From positions 1 to 58,965 of IMG/VR virus record IMGVR_UViG_3300005265_000005: a stretch of 58,965 nt of DNA; one strand, given 5' to 3'. The stretch is from a virus. Below the pieces are notes generated by a model. That model was not told where the DNA came from and made no database searches. It saw nothing but the letters and a program-made list of their open reading frames with translations. This document shows positions 6,972-15,188 of the stretch, one piece after another (the first letter of the stretch is position 1; each line of letters begins with the position of its first letter). A program made the position numbers and the translations under genes.

Positions 6972-7236
6972 ATGAAAATAATCAATACATATCCGCCAAA
7001 CTATAAAGAAATATGTAAATATTTTCCAATCAAGAATAATAAAAATGTTATTTTTACTTAAAGTGCAATATCAAGAAGTAAAAAGGACACATAACAGAAA
7101 AGACGCAAGATTGATTCTTAAACAAATAGTGAAAGACTTATCATCTGAAGTATATGGAAGTATAATAAGCAAGGCTACAGCGAGGAAACTAATTACAGGT
7201 AAAATGATACCAGAGAATATAAAAAGTAAGCCGTAG
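6972..7236 (+). pseudogene. Internally deleted phage gene (N- and C-terminal parts only)
   Basis: A good SD (GGAGG) and ATG start a 29-codon frame (MKIINTYPPNYKEICKYF, ending NNKNVIFT). A second frame, overlapping out of phase, carries QYQEVKRTHNRKDARLILKQ and DLSSEVYGSIIS. From memory these are the two ends of one conserved phage protein whose middle (a GD-IYNP...HE--H region) is absent here. The simplest reading is an internal deletion that also shifted the frame. The downstream 63 codons may still be expressed, but have no clear SD. Confidence 0.5.
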
Positions 7237-7285
7237 GGCTTATATAAAGGGTAAATAATAAGAAAAATCAAAAGAAAGGAACAAA

Positions 7286-7612
7286 ATGAAATATTATAAC
7301 TCAGCATATCATATGTATCTGGCATTCAGGAATAAGTTTATCTATTGGGTTCTTGTATTAGGTCTTTATGAAGATACAGAAATTGAGAAATTTCTTAAAT
7401 TATTTAAGAACCATGTTGATAAAATAGTCAGAAGGAAAGATAAAACTCGCAATATGGAAAAATTTACATATAGGGAGTTAGTAAAATTTGTTGATGGAGA
7501 TATATTTGAGAAATTTCCAAAATTTAAGAGGTCAAATCTTACAAAAATGCATCCTAATATTGATTTCACAAACGCGGGAACATTTGCAAAAGATATATTT
7601 GCAATGTTGTGA
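7286..7612 (+). CDS. Hypothetical protein (108 aa)
   Basis: AAAGGAAC precedes the ATG. It is basic with one mildly hydrophobic segment near residues 15-28 (FIYWVLVLGLYED). No family recognised. It lies in a string of small genes between repL and terL. Confidence 0.6.
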   Translation: MKYYNSAYHMYLAFRNKFIYWVLVLGLYEDTEIEKFLKLFKNHVDKIVRRKDKTRNMEKFTYRELVKFVDGDIFEKFPKFKRSNLTKMHPNIDFTNAGTFAKDIFAML

Positions 7613-7622
7613 AAGGATAAAT

Positions 7623-7764
7623 ATGAAGGGAAAAAACAAAAGAGTTATTGCCTTGTCCGTTTTGTGGATATAAAACACGGTTATTTATAGAATATGAACC
7701 AATTCAAAAAACAAAACGGGTTTATTGTGAATCTTGTGGTGCAAATGCTGGGCAAAGGCAATAA
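7623..7764 (+). pseudogene. Lar-like zinc-ribbon gene with single-base frameshift
   Basis: AAAGGA plus ATG at 7623 begins MKGKN, but the frame closes after 16 codons. Removing one A from the A6 run at 7631-7636 gives a clean 46-residue protein: MKGKTKELLPCPFCGYKT, then RVYCESCGANAGQRQ. CPFCG plus CESCGANA is the signature of Lar-type restriction-alleviation zinc ribbons common in phages. Either the gene is truly broken, the run is miscounted, or expression depends on slippage at the A-run. Confidence 0.65.
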
Positions 7765-7821
7765 AATTATGGAATACCAGAAGTTCTAATAAAGAAAAGA
7801 AAAAATAAAACTAAGGGAGCA

Positions 7822-7962
7822 ATGATGGAGAATAAAACAAAACAAAGCATAAAAGAAATGGCACTGACAATAATATTATCTACTGGCTTTGCAAGTGCCT
7901 TAAAAGATGCAGATGAACTAATTAAAGAAGCGAAAAAGATAGAATCTTATTTAACCGAATAA
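7822..7962 (+). CDS. Small helical protein (46 aa)
   Basis: AAGGGAG lies before tandem ATG codons at 7822 and 7825. The product has a short Ala/Leu-rich helix (MALTIILSTGFASALKDADE) and a charged tail. No family recognised. Confidence 0.55.
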   Translation: MMENKTKQSIKEMALTIILSTGFASALKDADELIKEAKKIESYLTE

Positions 7963-8025
7963 GGCTCAATAGTATAGGGTAGGCGGGAGGGTAAAATTAG
8001 CAGTCAGGAAAGGAGAGTGATAAGA

Positions 8026-8199
8026 ATGAGTAAAAAAGATGAAGAAAGGATAAAAGTTTCTTATACCAATTCAATAGTTAGAGAAGCAAGGCGTGATTCA
8101 GAGAGAGCATTGGAAGAAATAGAATTATTATTAGATTATTTGGGGCTTAAAATTGAAGAAGTTCCAAAGCATAAGGTTATAGTAAAGAAAGAAAAATAA
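8026..8199 (+). CDS. Small charged protein (57 aa)
   Basis: The start is set at ATG 8026, 10 bases after AGGAG; the upstream GTG at 8017 lies too close to that SD. The helical, Glu/Arg-rich product (EARRDSERALEEIELLLDYLGL) is unidentified. Confidence 0.6.
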   Translation: MSKKDEERIKVSYTNSIVREARRDSERALEEIELLLDYLGLKIEEVPKHKVIVKKEK

Positions 8200-8201
8200 A
8201 A

Positions 8202-8450
8202 ATGGATTTATATCAAGCGGAATTTGTAGAAAATATTAAAAAAATCCGTGAGGAAAACAAAGATAAAAAGCGGGCGGTTTATCTTCCCAGAGGAAGCGAA
8301 AGAACCGAATCAATTATTATATTTATTTTCAAGGAATGCTTTTCATTATGGTATTTTCTTGAAGATGGAAAATGGCTTTATGACGGCTGGGAGATAGGCG
8401 ATTATAGAAATCAATGGTTAGAAGAAACAATAGCAAGACATTATAAATAA
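8202..8450 (+). CDS. Hypothetical protein (82 aa)
   Basis: It follows the previous stop by two bases and abuts the next gene. It contains a Trp/Tyr-rich core (SLWYFLEDGKWLYDGWEIGDY). No family recognised; position argues for a co-transcribed small gene. Confidence 0.62.
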   Translation: MDLYQAEFVENIKKIREENKDKKRAVYLPRGSERTESIIIFIFKECFSLWYFLEDGKWLYDGWEIGDYRNQWLEETIARHYK

Positions 8451-8711
8451 ATGAAAAATAAAGTAAAACAAGTTAAAGATGAATTACATATTGATTTATG
8501 GTATCCCGACAATAGCAAAATCAAGAAAATAGTAATTGGTTTAGTGGATGTAAGGTCAGCCGATAGTATTAGAATATCTTACGACAAAAAGCGGGATGGA
8601 TGGAAAATTGAGCAGGCGTCAAAATTTGAATGGGATAGTAATGATGAAATATGCGACCCAGACTGGCGGGAAGTAGTATTTATTCAAGCGTGGGGGGGAC
8701 AAAATGTTTAA
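8451..8711 (+). CDS. Hypothetical protein (86 aa)
   Basis: It begins immediately at the stop of its predecessor and overlaps the large terminase start by 8 bases, suggesting coupling. It is a predicted beta-rich protein (LHIDLWYPDNSKIKKIVIGLVD). No family recognised. Confidence 0.65.
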   Translation: MKNKVKQVKDELHIDLWYPDNSKIKKIVIGLVDVRSADSIRISYDKKRDGWKIEQASKFEWDSNDEICDPDWREVVFIQAWGGQNV

Positions 8712-10263
8712 ATTAGAAATCCAACCCTACAAAGTAGCTAAAAATATTTATCAAGGAGTATTATCTAAAACTGGCAGTAAAGTTGAGGCAAAAAAGCAAA
8801 TGGAAATATTTCTTAAGGGTGTGGTAAATGAGCCATTAAAATACTATGTGCCTACGGGAGCAAATGAAAAATACATTAAGACCGTAGCAAATTCCACGAA
8901 AGATAGCAACATTCCTATTGTCTTATGCACCTATGCGAATGGAACAGGCAAAACAAGTAGCACAATTCATATAATACTTAATACAATTTATGGACCTCAG
9001 AATGGCTGGTTTGACTACGAATTGTTTAGGAATTTTCCTTTTCCCAGAAGGATATGGTATATATCAAATGCAGAAGCACTAAAAAACAGAGTAATCCCCG
9101 AATTTATAAGATTGTTAAAATCAAAAGAAGGAACTTACAAAACTTACAAAGACAATTATCCTTATATTGCACGAATAGAGTTTAAGAATGGATGGACGAT
9201 ATTTTTCAAGACATTTGACCAAGACCCTGGAACATTTGAGAGTTTACGATTAGGAATAATTGTGCCTGACGAACCGATGCCTGAGCCACTCTGGAGGGCT
9301 TGCGAAGGCAGAATGACGCAGGGGTGTATATCATTACTACCAATGACACCATTAGAATGTCCACCCTACATATTAGATGAAATTGCAAAAGGAGCGGATA
9401 GGGGAGATAAGGGATATTTTCATATAAAAGCGGATATTTATTCTGCCTGTAAAGAAAGGGGTATTAGAGGATTTTTAGATGCAAGGACTGTTGATGAAAC
9501 TGTAGCGAGATATACAGAAGAAGAAAAACAGGCAAGGGCTTATGGTGAATTTATGTATTTTAGTAGCAGAATATATCCTGATTTAGATGCGAAAAAACAC
9601 TTTGTTAATCCAGATGATTATCCATTGAAATCAAATTATTTATACTTTCACATAATAGACCCTCACGATGGACGACCGACGGCAGAGATATGGGGCTGTC
9701 TAACACCAGAGGGTAGAAGAATAATATTTGCCGAGCGACCAGACGACCAAAGTATGCAATTTTGGGAAATGAAGGGTAAGAGTGAAACACCATTAGAGCA
9801 TAAAGAACAAATAAAATTCAAAGAAAAACAATTTGAAGGAATATTTGCCAATCCGACCAGAATAATGGACAGGCATTGGGGATTACAGACAAGAGGGGAG
9901 ACAAAAAAGACTGCATTTCAGAGTTATGCTAATATAGGTTTAATATTCAAGAAAAGTTATTCGGCTGTAAATGAAGTAGAATACGGACACTGGAAAGTAA
10001 GGGAGTGTCTAAAAAGTCTGCCAGACGGGAAGCCAGGGTTAGTGATATGGAACACTTGTTATCATACTTGGCAAGGACTAACACATTCAATATACAAAAG
10101 ACTAACAGGCAAAAGTTCTGGGGATAAAATACAAGGCAAGGTTGTTCCGAAATATAAGGATTTTGATGATGTTGTGAGATATTTCTGTTGCGAAAATGTA
10201 AAAATTACAGATAGGGTAGTTAACGAGCATATCAGCCACAACGATATTTACGATTACATATAA
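8704..10263 (+). CDS. terL: Terminase large subunit
   Basis: The 519-residue packaging motor has a Walker A variant ANGTGKT at residues ~78-84, Walker B GIIVPDE at ~184-190 with the catalytic Glu, a coupling segment LLPMTP at ~211, and a C-terminal RNase H-like nuclease opening with IIDPHDGRPTA around residues 317-328. Length and order are normal for Terminase_6-type subunits. GGGGG precedes the ATG and the start lies within the end of the previous gene. The packaging strategy (cos, pac or direct repeat) cannot be read from it alone. Confidence 0.94.
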   Translation: MFKLEIQPYKVAKNIYQGVLSKTGSKVEAKKQMEIFLKGVVNEPLKYYVPTGANEKYIKTVANSTKDSNIPIVLCTYANGTGKTSSTIHIILNTIYGPQNGWFDYELFRNFPFPRRIWYISNAEALKNRVIPEFIRLLKSKEGTYKTYKDNYPYIARIEFKNGWTIFFKTFDQDPGTFESLRLGIIVPDEPMPEPLWRACEGRMTQGCISLLPMTPLECPPYILDEIAKGADRGDKGYFHIKADIYSACKERGIRGFLDARTVDETVARYTEEEKQARAYGEFMYFSSRIYPDLDAKKHFVNPDDYPLKSNYLYFHIIDPHDGRPTAEIWGCLTPEGRRIIFAERPDDQSMQFWEMKGKSETPLEHKEQIKFKEKQFEGIFANPTRIMDRHWGLQTRGETKKTAFQSYANIGLIFKKSYSAVNEVEYGHWKVRECLKSLPDGKPGLVIWNTCYHTWQGLTHSIYKRLTGKSSGDKIQGKVVPKYKDFDDVVRYFCCENVKITDRVVNEHISHNDIYDYI

Positions 10264-10271
10264 GGAGAACA

Positions 10272-10424
10272 ATGACAACAAAAGAAAAGATTAAAGAATT
10301 AGAAGATAGGATAAAAAAATTAGAGAAAGGAATGAGTTTAGTTGTGGATTGGCTTGAAGAACACAAATTGCCTTCTGTGGTATTTATTCCTAAAACAAAT
10401 GAAGGAGTAGAAGATATACAATGA
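10272..10424 (+). CDS. Small coiled-coil protein (50 aa)
   Basis: AAGGAG precedes ATG 10272. MTTKEKIKELEDRIKKLEKG gives a short amphipathic coiled coil; the tail is neutral. Its TGA overlaps the next ATG (ATGA). Function unknown. Confidence 0.65.
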   Translation: MTTKEKIKELEDRIKKLEKGMSLVVDWLEEHKLPSVVFIPKTNEGVEDIQ

Positions 10425-10693
10425 CTTATGAAATTACTAAAAAATTAAACTTTATTAATAAACAAATTCCACCTATTTTTGAGATAGGATTTAAAGATAA
10501 TGATGTAATAGTATATGCAAAAAAGAAAATGAATATCTTAAAGAAAGACGGTTCGCCTAATTTTGAATTAAAAAGATTGGAAAATATAGAGATAAAAAGC
10601 AAAAATGACTTTTTGAACGGAATGATATTATTGGGAAATCTTTGGATGCAGTTTCAAAAATTACGAGAGAAAAATGAAAAAATAAGGGAGTAA
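10421..10693 (+). CDS. Hypothetical protein (90 aa)
   Basis: Translationally coupled to the preceding small gene. Lys-rich, alpha/beta, no recognised motif. It is followed two bases later by the next gene. Confidence 0.65.
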   Translation: MTYEITKKLNFINKQIPPIFEIGFKDNDVIVYAKKKMNILKKDGSPNFELKRLENIEIKSKNDFLNGMILLGNLWMQFQKLREKNEKIRE

Positions 10694-10695
10694 CA

Positions 10696-11259
10696 ATGAA
10701 GATTACAACAAAAGAAGCAATTAAAGTATTATCAAAAGCACTAAAAAATGATAACGAACTTTTTTATGGTTATCAAGTGAAAACAATAATAATTATAATT
10801 ATATTAATTTTAGGTTTTGGGAGTTTATTTTCCCAAATGTATGACGATTTTAAACCCTATACAATTTCACCAAACCCAAATGTCTATTACTATAATGGAT
10901 ACTGGAAAGAAACAAAGTGTGAAATTTGTGGCAAAACTGTTTATGAATGGATTAAGGATAATGATTATTATGATTTTGGAATAACTTGGGAAAATCATTC
11001 TTTTTGCCCAGGTGAGCAAGCCTTACATATATCTAAAGAATTAGACATTGTAGTATGTAGGGATTGTTATGATAAGTATAATAAAGAGTTTAGTGAAGCG
11101 ATTAATAATTTCTATTCGGATTGGTTAAAGAAAAAGAAATTAGAGAATCAAGAGAAAAGAGAATTATTTGATAAAAAGAGAAAACAATTGAAAATGGAAG
11201 AACTAAAAAAACAGATTAAAAAACTAAAAAGTAAACTAAAGGAACTCTCCCGTGAATAA
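10696..11259 (+). CDS. Membrane-anchored zinc-motif/coiled-coil protein (187 aa)
   Basis: A short N-terminal helix, one membrane segment (residues ~29-46, TIIIIIILILGFGSLFS), then CEICGKTVYEW...FCPGEQ...CRDCYDKY (a CxxC...CxxC zinc site), then a long Lys/Glu coiled coil to the end. The order suggests an inner-membrane tethered DNA- or protein-binding factor. No known family. Confidence 0.68.
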   Translation: MKITTKEAIKVLSKALKNDNELFYGYQVKTIIIIIILILGFGSLFSQMYDDFKPYTISPNPNVYYYNGYWKETKCEICGKTVYEWIKDNDYYDFGITWENHSFCPGEQALHISKELDIVVCRDCYDKYNKEFSEAINNFYSDWLKKKKLENQEKRELFDKKRKQLKMEELKKQIKKLKSKLKELSRE

Positions 11260-11530
11260 AAAAGGAAACCGAAATTTAGGCAAAACATACGAATGTAAAG
11301 CAACTCTTACACCAGAGGATTACTTTCATATTCATAGATATGATATGAGAATGAAATTATTGAAACTGATAAAAGAAGCAAAGCAAAAGGAAATAGACGA
11401 GACGATAGTTTGGGGTTTAGAAACGGCATTGAAGTTAATGTCAATACCTGATAGTATAGCAAATAATGTTATGTATTTTGAGAGAGTAAAAAATGATTTA
11501 TGTTCGGAATTGTCCTCTTTGTGGTCGTGA
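11252..11530 (+). CDS. Hypothetical protein (92 aa), GTG start
   Basis: The GTG start lies inside the end of the upstream gene with AAAGGAA before it. Helical and charged; no recognised motif. Its end overlaps the next gene by 38 bases in another frame. Confidence 0.6.
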   Translation: MNKKGNRNLGKTYECKATLTPEDYFHIHRYDMRMKLLKLIKEAKQKEIDETIVWGLETALKLMSIPDSIANNVMYFERVKNDLCSELSSLWS

Positions 11531-11717
11531 AATTATTTACACTAATTATGAGGATTTTGAAAAAGCAATAGAATTTGATGAGAAATGTAAAAGGTGTAGA
11601 GTTTTCTTTAATGGCTTGAATAAAAGAATATCAAAAGAAACAAAATACCAGAGTTATTTTGAGAAAAAGTTATATGAAAACTTTTTCAGAAAGGAAGAGA
11701 ATGAAGAAGAAAAATAG
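11493..11717 (+). CDS. Small zinc-ribbon protein (74 aa)
   Basis: NCPLCGREIIYTNYEDFEKA...CKRCR is a CxxC...CxxC ribbon like those found beside homing endonucleases and in HNH N-termini. The remaining tail is helical and basic/acidic. It overlaps both neighbours. Confidence 0.58.
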   Translation: MIYVRNCPLCGREIIYTNYEDFEKAIEFDEKCKRCRVFFNGLNKRISKETKYQSYFEKKLYENFFRKEENEEEK

Positions 11718-12066
11718 TAACTTTGAATACTTCAAGAAGCGTTGTGAACACTGGATAAAAATACTTGGACTAAAGATGTGGAATATAGAAATACTAATGG
11801 TTGATGACAAATCAGACGAAGGTTGGGATGTTTATGTGTATAGAGACATTACGGGACGCACTGCTGAAATCCGTTGGTGGAAAGGATGCGAGTATAAGGG
11901 TGATAAATATCTTGACAAAATAGCATTTGAGGAATCTTGCCATATCTTACTTGCCAATTTATCGTATTATGGAGCAAGTTATTACAATAAACTTATTATA
12001 ACCGAAGAGGAACACATTGTAATCAATATGCTTTATAACGCACTAAATTATGGAAAGGAGAAATAA
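11701..12066 (+). CDS. Degenerate metallopeptidase-like phage protein (121 aa)
   Basis: The start at 11701 (MKKKNSNFEYFKKR) follows AAGGAAGAG; a longer frame to 11659 overlaps the previous gene. The layout (WNIEILMVDD..., ITGRTAEIRW, AFEESCHILLANL, EEEHIVINML) matches small phage proteins that normally carry a zincin HExxH. Here the first His of that motif is Glu (EESCH), so zinc peptidase activity is doubtful. The late EEEH is retained. Confidence 0.58.
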   Translation: MKKKNSNFEYFKKRCEHWIKILGLKMWNIEILMVDDKSDEGWDVYVYRDITGRTAEIRWWKGCEYKGDKYLDKIAFEESCHILLANLSYYGASYYNKLIITEEEHIVINMLYNALNYGKEK

Positions 12067-12067
12067 G

Positions 12068-12550
12068 ATGGACATATCAGAAAAGTATATAAAAATGTGT
12101 GAAAAAGCATTTGAGATACAAAGATATTATACCAACAATGAAGACAAAATTAGTGCAAATGAAGGGTTTTGTGAAAGGTCGTTTTTCGCAGAAAATTTAA
12201 AAGAAGAAAAATTTTGTCCTGAATGTGGAAAAAGTAGAGACTGGGATTCAAATTATTGTAATGTTTGTGGGAAAAAACTTATCAAAACATTTAAGGAGCG
12301 AACTTTATTCGGGGAAAAGGATATTTGGTTACCCAGACAAGACCAATTACAAGATATGTTAGATGAACATTGTGCAAAAGATATAATTACAAACTTGTAT
12401 TATTTTTCTATAATAAATGATAATGTTCCGAATAATTATTCAATGGAACAGATACTATTGGTGTATGTAATGAAGAAAAGATACAACAAAATTTGGGATA
12501 AAGAGAAAGAAGATTGGAAAACTTTCGTAAAAAAAAGCGAAATTGTTTGA
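12068..12550 (+). CDS. Zinc-ribbon-containing hypothetical protein (160 aa)
   Basis: The start at 12068 (MDISEKYIKMCEKAF) is preceded by AAAGGAG; an in-frame ATG at 12050 would overlap that SD. A central double ribbon CPECGKSRDWDSNYCNVCGK is the typical zinc-ribbon pair of hydrophilic phage proteins. No further domain seen. It ends just at the next promoter. Confidence 0.68.
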   Translation: MDISEKYIKMCEKAFEIQRYYTNNEDKISANEGFCERSFFAENLKEEKFCPECGKSRDWDSNYCNVCGKKLIKTFKERTLFGEKDIWLPRQDQLQDMLDEHCAKDIITNLYYFSIINDNVPNNYSMEQILLVYVMKKRYNKIWDKEKEDWKTFVKKSEIV

Positions 12551-12575
12551 CAAGATTTTTAAATAATTATAAAAT
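12547..12575 (+). promoter_or_regulatory. Promoter of the structural region
   Basis: TTGACA (12547-12552), 17-bp spacer, TAAAAT (12570-12575). The flank AATTGTTTGACA is shared with the promoters at 5597 and 39118. The predicted start near 12582 is only about 3-4 bases before the ATG at 12585. Confidence 0.8.
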
Positions 12576-12584
12576 GGTAATAAA

Positions 12585-12770
12585 ATGAATATAGATGAAT
12601 TCATTAAAGAGACGATAGAAAGAGCAAAAGGGAAAATGATGACGGTATCAGATTCCGAAGATGTGAGGTCTGATAAACGCTTTTATGGAACAATAAAAAT
12701 TAGTTTTTCGGCAGGAATAGTCAACCCTCGTGTGGAAAAAAAGGACAATCTTCAAATTTTTTATGAATAA
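12585..12770 (+). CDS. Short leader ORF (61 aa), probably leaderless mRNA
   Basis: The ATG lies almost at the predicted transcription start, leaving no room for an SD. The product (MNIDEFIKETIERAKGKMM...) is unrecognised. It is followed by hairpins and a strong terminator, so it could be a leader peptide coupled to transcription of the capsid operon or simply a small early gene. Confidence 0.5.
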   Translation: MNIDEFIKETIERAKGKMMTVSDSEDVRSDKRFYGTIKISFSAGIVNPRVEKKDNLQIFYE

Positions 12771-12806
12771 CTTGAAATCAAAAATGAAACTTTTAAAAGA
12801 AGCAAG

Positions 12807-12896
12807 AACCGTTGTTCCTACGGTTAACCTTAGAATCAAACCGAGTTAGACACTCTCGGTTCGAGTTATAGGAGAGCCCTTCTTGCGGGGTTCTCC
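12807..12896 (+). ncRNA. Three-hairpin RNA leader upstream of portal
   Basis: Hairpin 1: AACCGT (12807-12812) / ACGGTT (12820-12825). Hairpin 2: AACCGAG (12839-12845) / CTCGGTT (12855-12861). Hairpin 3: a 10-bp stem GGAGAGCCCT (12871-12880) / GGGGTTCTCC (12887-12896) with two wobbles. All are perfect or wobble-paired and follow each other on the same transcript, directly before the terminator at 12928. A 21-codon frame (12784-12849) runs into hairpin 2 but has no SD. Confidence 0.6.
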
Positions 12897-12927
12897 AACT
12901 TTGTAGTCGGAACTTTAGCAAAAAGAA

Positions 12928-12967
12928 AGCCGATTAGAGATTGAAAAATCTTTAGTCGGCTTTTTTT
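12928..12967 (+). terminator. Strong intrinsic terminator with possible antiterminator arm
   Basis: The 15-bp stem AGCCGATTAGAGATT (12928-12942) / AATCTTTAGTCGGCT (12947-12961) has two G-U pairs and a GAAA loop and is followed by T6. The 3' arm word TAGTCGG also occurs upstream at 12904-12910, where it can pair with CCGATTA (12930-12936) and break the terminator. The terminator sits 13 bases before the portal gene, so it probably gates the late operon. Confidence 0.85.
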
Positions 12968-12980
12968 ATTAAGGAAATAA

Positions 12981-15098
12981 ATGGCAAAAGCGAAAGTAAT
13001 TGGGATATATAAATATATACAAGATTTAGAGAGAAAAAGTTTTTTAGAAAACGGGCAAGGATTAGCCGATGCTATAAATGATTTACAAATTTGTAAAACC
13101 GATAGACAGAAATCAGGGTTTGACAGAAGATACGATATTGGCTACCGCATTCTTACTCACGATTTAGCACACGGAGTAGAAGGAAACCGAAAAGGCAAGG
13201 ATAGAGTTTTTATTAACTTTACCGAAGAAAATCTATCGCACAAAGCAAGTGAACTCAAAGCAGCTGATGTTCATATATCATTACAAAGTGATGAGGTTTC
13301 AATTCCATTTGTGCAAGAATTAGGCGAAGGAACGCTTAATCATACATTTGACTATATTGATACATTACAACGAACATACAGAGCAATAGAAGACCATTAC
13401 TTCTTTAATTGGGGAGTAGCCTATGTAGGCTGGGATGGTTACGATAAGGGTTCGGGAATGTGGGTTGTAGGTAAACCTTACATAGAAATATGTGAACCAA
13501 ACTCTATTTATGTTAATCCTGGTATTCACGATGACCTTTACGAAGACATAGACCAAGTATTTCAAGTAACAAAATATTCTACAGAAAGAGCAAAACTATT
13601 ATATCCCAAAATAGCAGAAAAAATTGTAGAAACACAAATTGAGATTGGTGATGAACAAGAGACAAAAACAAGCAAAGAGCAGATACAAGTAGTTCGTTAT
13701 CAATACAGAAAAAGTTATGTATTTGAGCAAAGAAAAATAATTAACAACGAAAGGGATGTAGAGGTTGGCGTAACAGATTGGTTGGAAGAGGATTATCAGG
13801 AATACTTAGAAAAAAGACTAATAGAATTAAAGCAATCTGGGCAATTTGATATTTTAGTAAAAGACATAAAGAGAATGTTAGCAGACGAGGATTTGAGAAA
13901 AGAAATAAAATATCCAGAAGACATAGAGAAAGTTTTTGAAAAAATTGAAATCGCAAAGAACAAAGAAAAATGGGAATTACAACTAATAGATTTAATTGCA
14001 CAGCAAAGTTTTGAAAATGCGGTTTTTGAAGAAAAGATAATGGCTACAAAGAAGAGGAATGTAGAATATCGTGTATGGTTTGAAGTAATATTTTGTGAGG
14101 ATTTAGGCATAATACTGCAAGAACCGATTTTGAAAAAACGATGTAGTTATGCTTTCTTTCCTGGTATGCGAGACCCCAAAAGTAGTTATCCTATTAGTCA
14201 AGCATACAAAAGTTCAAAGATTCTTGAGATGCACAGTGCTGCATTAACATTACAAATGTTGTGCTTAATAACAATGGGTAAACCACAAGTAGTAATAGAA
14301 GAGGGAGCAATTGTAAATGAAGAGCAATTTAGAAAAAGTGGTTATGACCCTTCATTTAAGATAATAGTTGACCCGAACTGGAGAGCAAATCATCCATATC
14401 CAGCGAAACCATTTTACTATCTTGACCCTCCTGATTTAAGTGCGGCAATTATGGCGTTAGATAAAAAATTGGAACTATGGATTGAGAAAGCTGATAGGGC
14501 ACATCCTGTTACGAAAGGCGAACCATCTTATTCAGGTCAAAGCGGAACTGCTATTATGTCATTACAGCAAGCGTCCAAAATGGGGGATAAAACAGACCTC
14601 TATAAATTGGGACATTTTTATAAAGTAATTTGTGAAAACTTAAAAGATTTAATTATAGAAATGTTAGATGGAATTCCCTTTAAGATATTACATTTAGATG
14701 AAAACGGCAATGAAGTTCTTATGGATATAAACACAAATGATGAGAACTCACTATCAAGAATAGCAGATGATACTTATGTGCAAATTGATATGATGGATAA
14801 TGTTGAAACGGCAATGAACAAAAATCGTATACTTGCAGATTTTATGTTGAACAGACACCTGATAAGCGATATAGACGCAATAAAAATGATTAAACCGCCT
14901 AATATGGATAAAATAATTAAGAATTTAAAAGAACAAGACGAATCACTTCAGCTGATAAGCCTAATGGATGCTAACCCCGAAGTCAAAGAAACGGTTATGA
15001 AAATGTTGAGAAATGCACAGGCAAAACAACCAGCGGAACAAAAAGCAAATAAACCAGTCAAAGCAAAACAGCCTTTGCAAGAAGAAGCGATACAATGA
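12981..15098 (+). CDS. Portal protein (P22-like)
   Basis: A 705-residue protein placed after TerL and before scaffold and coat. It has typical podoviral portal segments: DRRYDIGYRILTHDLAHG, the NFTEENLSHKASELKAADVHI region, an EICEPNSIYVNPG loop, a long central helical insertion (residues ~260-360), and the crown-stem region DRAHPVTKGEPSYSGQSGTAIMSLQQ. The C-terminal QAKQPAEQKANK tail is low complexity. It forms the dodecameric DNA channel in the capsid vertex. AAGGAA precedes the ATG. Confidence 0.88.
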   Translation: MAKAKVIGIYKYIQDLERKSFLENGQGLADAINDLQICKTDRQKSGFDRRYDIGYRILTHDLAHGVEGNRKGKDRVFINFTEENLSHKASELKAADVHISLQSDEVSIPFVQELGEGTLNHTFDYIDTLQRTYRAIEDHYFFNWGVAYVGWDGYDKGSGMWVVGKPYIEICEPNSIYVNPGIHDDLYEDIDQVFQVTKYSTERAKLLYPKIAEKIVETQIEIGDEQETKTSKEQIQVVRYQYRKSYVFEQRKIINNERDVEVGVTDWLEEDYQEYLEKRLIELKQSGQFDILVKDIKRMLADEDLRKEIKYPEDIEKVFEKIEIAKNKEKWELQLIDLIAQQSFENAVFEEKIMATKKRNVEYRVWFEVIFCEDLGIILQEPILKKRCSYAFFPGMRDPKSSYPISQAYKSSKILEMHSAALTLQMLCLITMGKPQVVIEEGAIVNEEQFRKSGYDPSFKIIVDPNWRANHPYPAKPFYYLDPPDLSAAIMALDKKLELWIEKADRAHPVTKGEPSYSGQSGTAIMSLQQASKMGDKTDLYKLGHFYKVICENLKDLIIEMLDGIPFKILHLDENGNEVLMDINTNDENSLSRIADDTYVQIDMMDNVETAMNKNRILADFMLNRHLISDIDAIKMIKPPNMDKIIKNLKEQDESLQLISLMDANPEVKETVMKMLRNAQAKQPAEQKANKPVKAKQPLQEEAIQ

Positions 15099-15188
15099 CG
15101 GAATAAAATTTTTCAGTATGCCGAAAGGCACTAAAAAAACAAACAGAGGGGTAGTTTGCTAATCAGTAAAACCCCGAAGGAGAAAAAA

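Noticed and set aside
7623-7645. Programmed -1 frameshift at A-AAA-AAC in the Lar-like gene
   Set aside because: The heptamer is in the right phase, but a -1 shift leads to the wrong frame; the zinc-ribbon frame needs +1 (or one fewer A).
12841-12900. A tRNA T-arm (CTCGGTTCGAG) in the portal leader
   Set aside because: Only the short word resembles a T loop; no acceptor, D or anticodon arms can be drawn around it.
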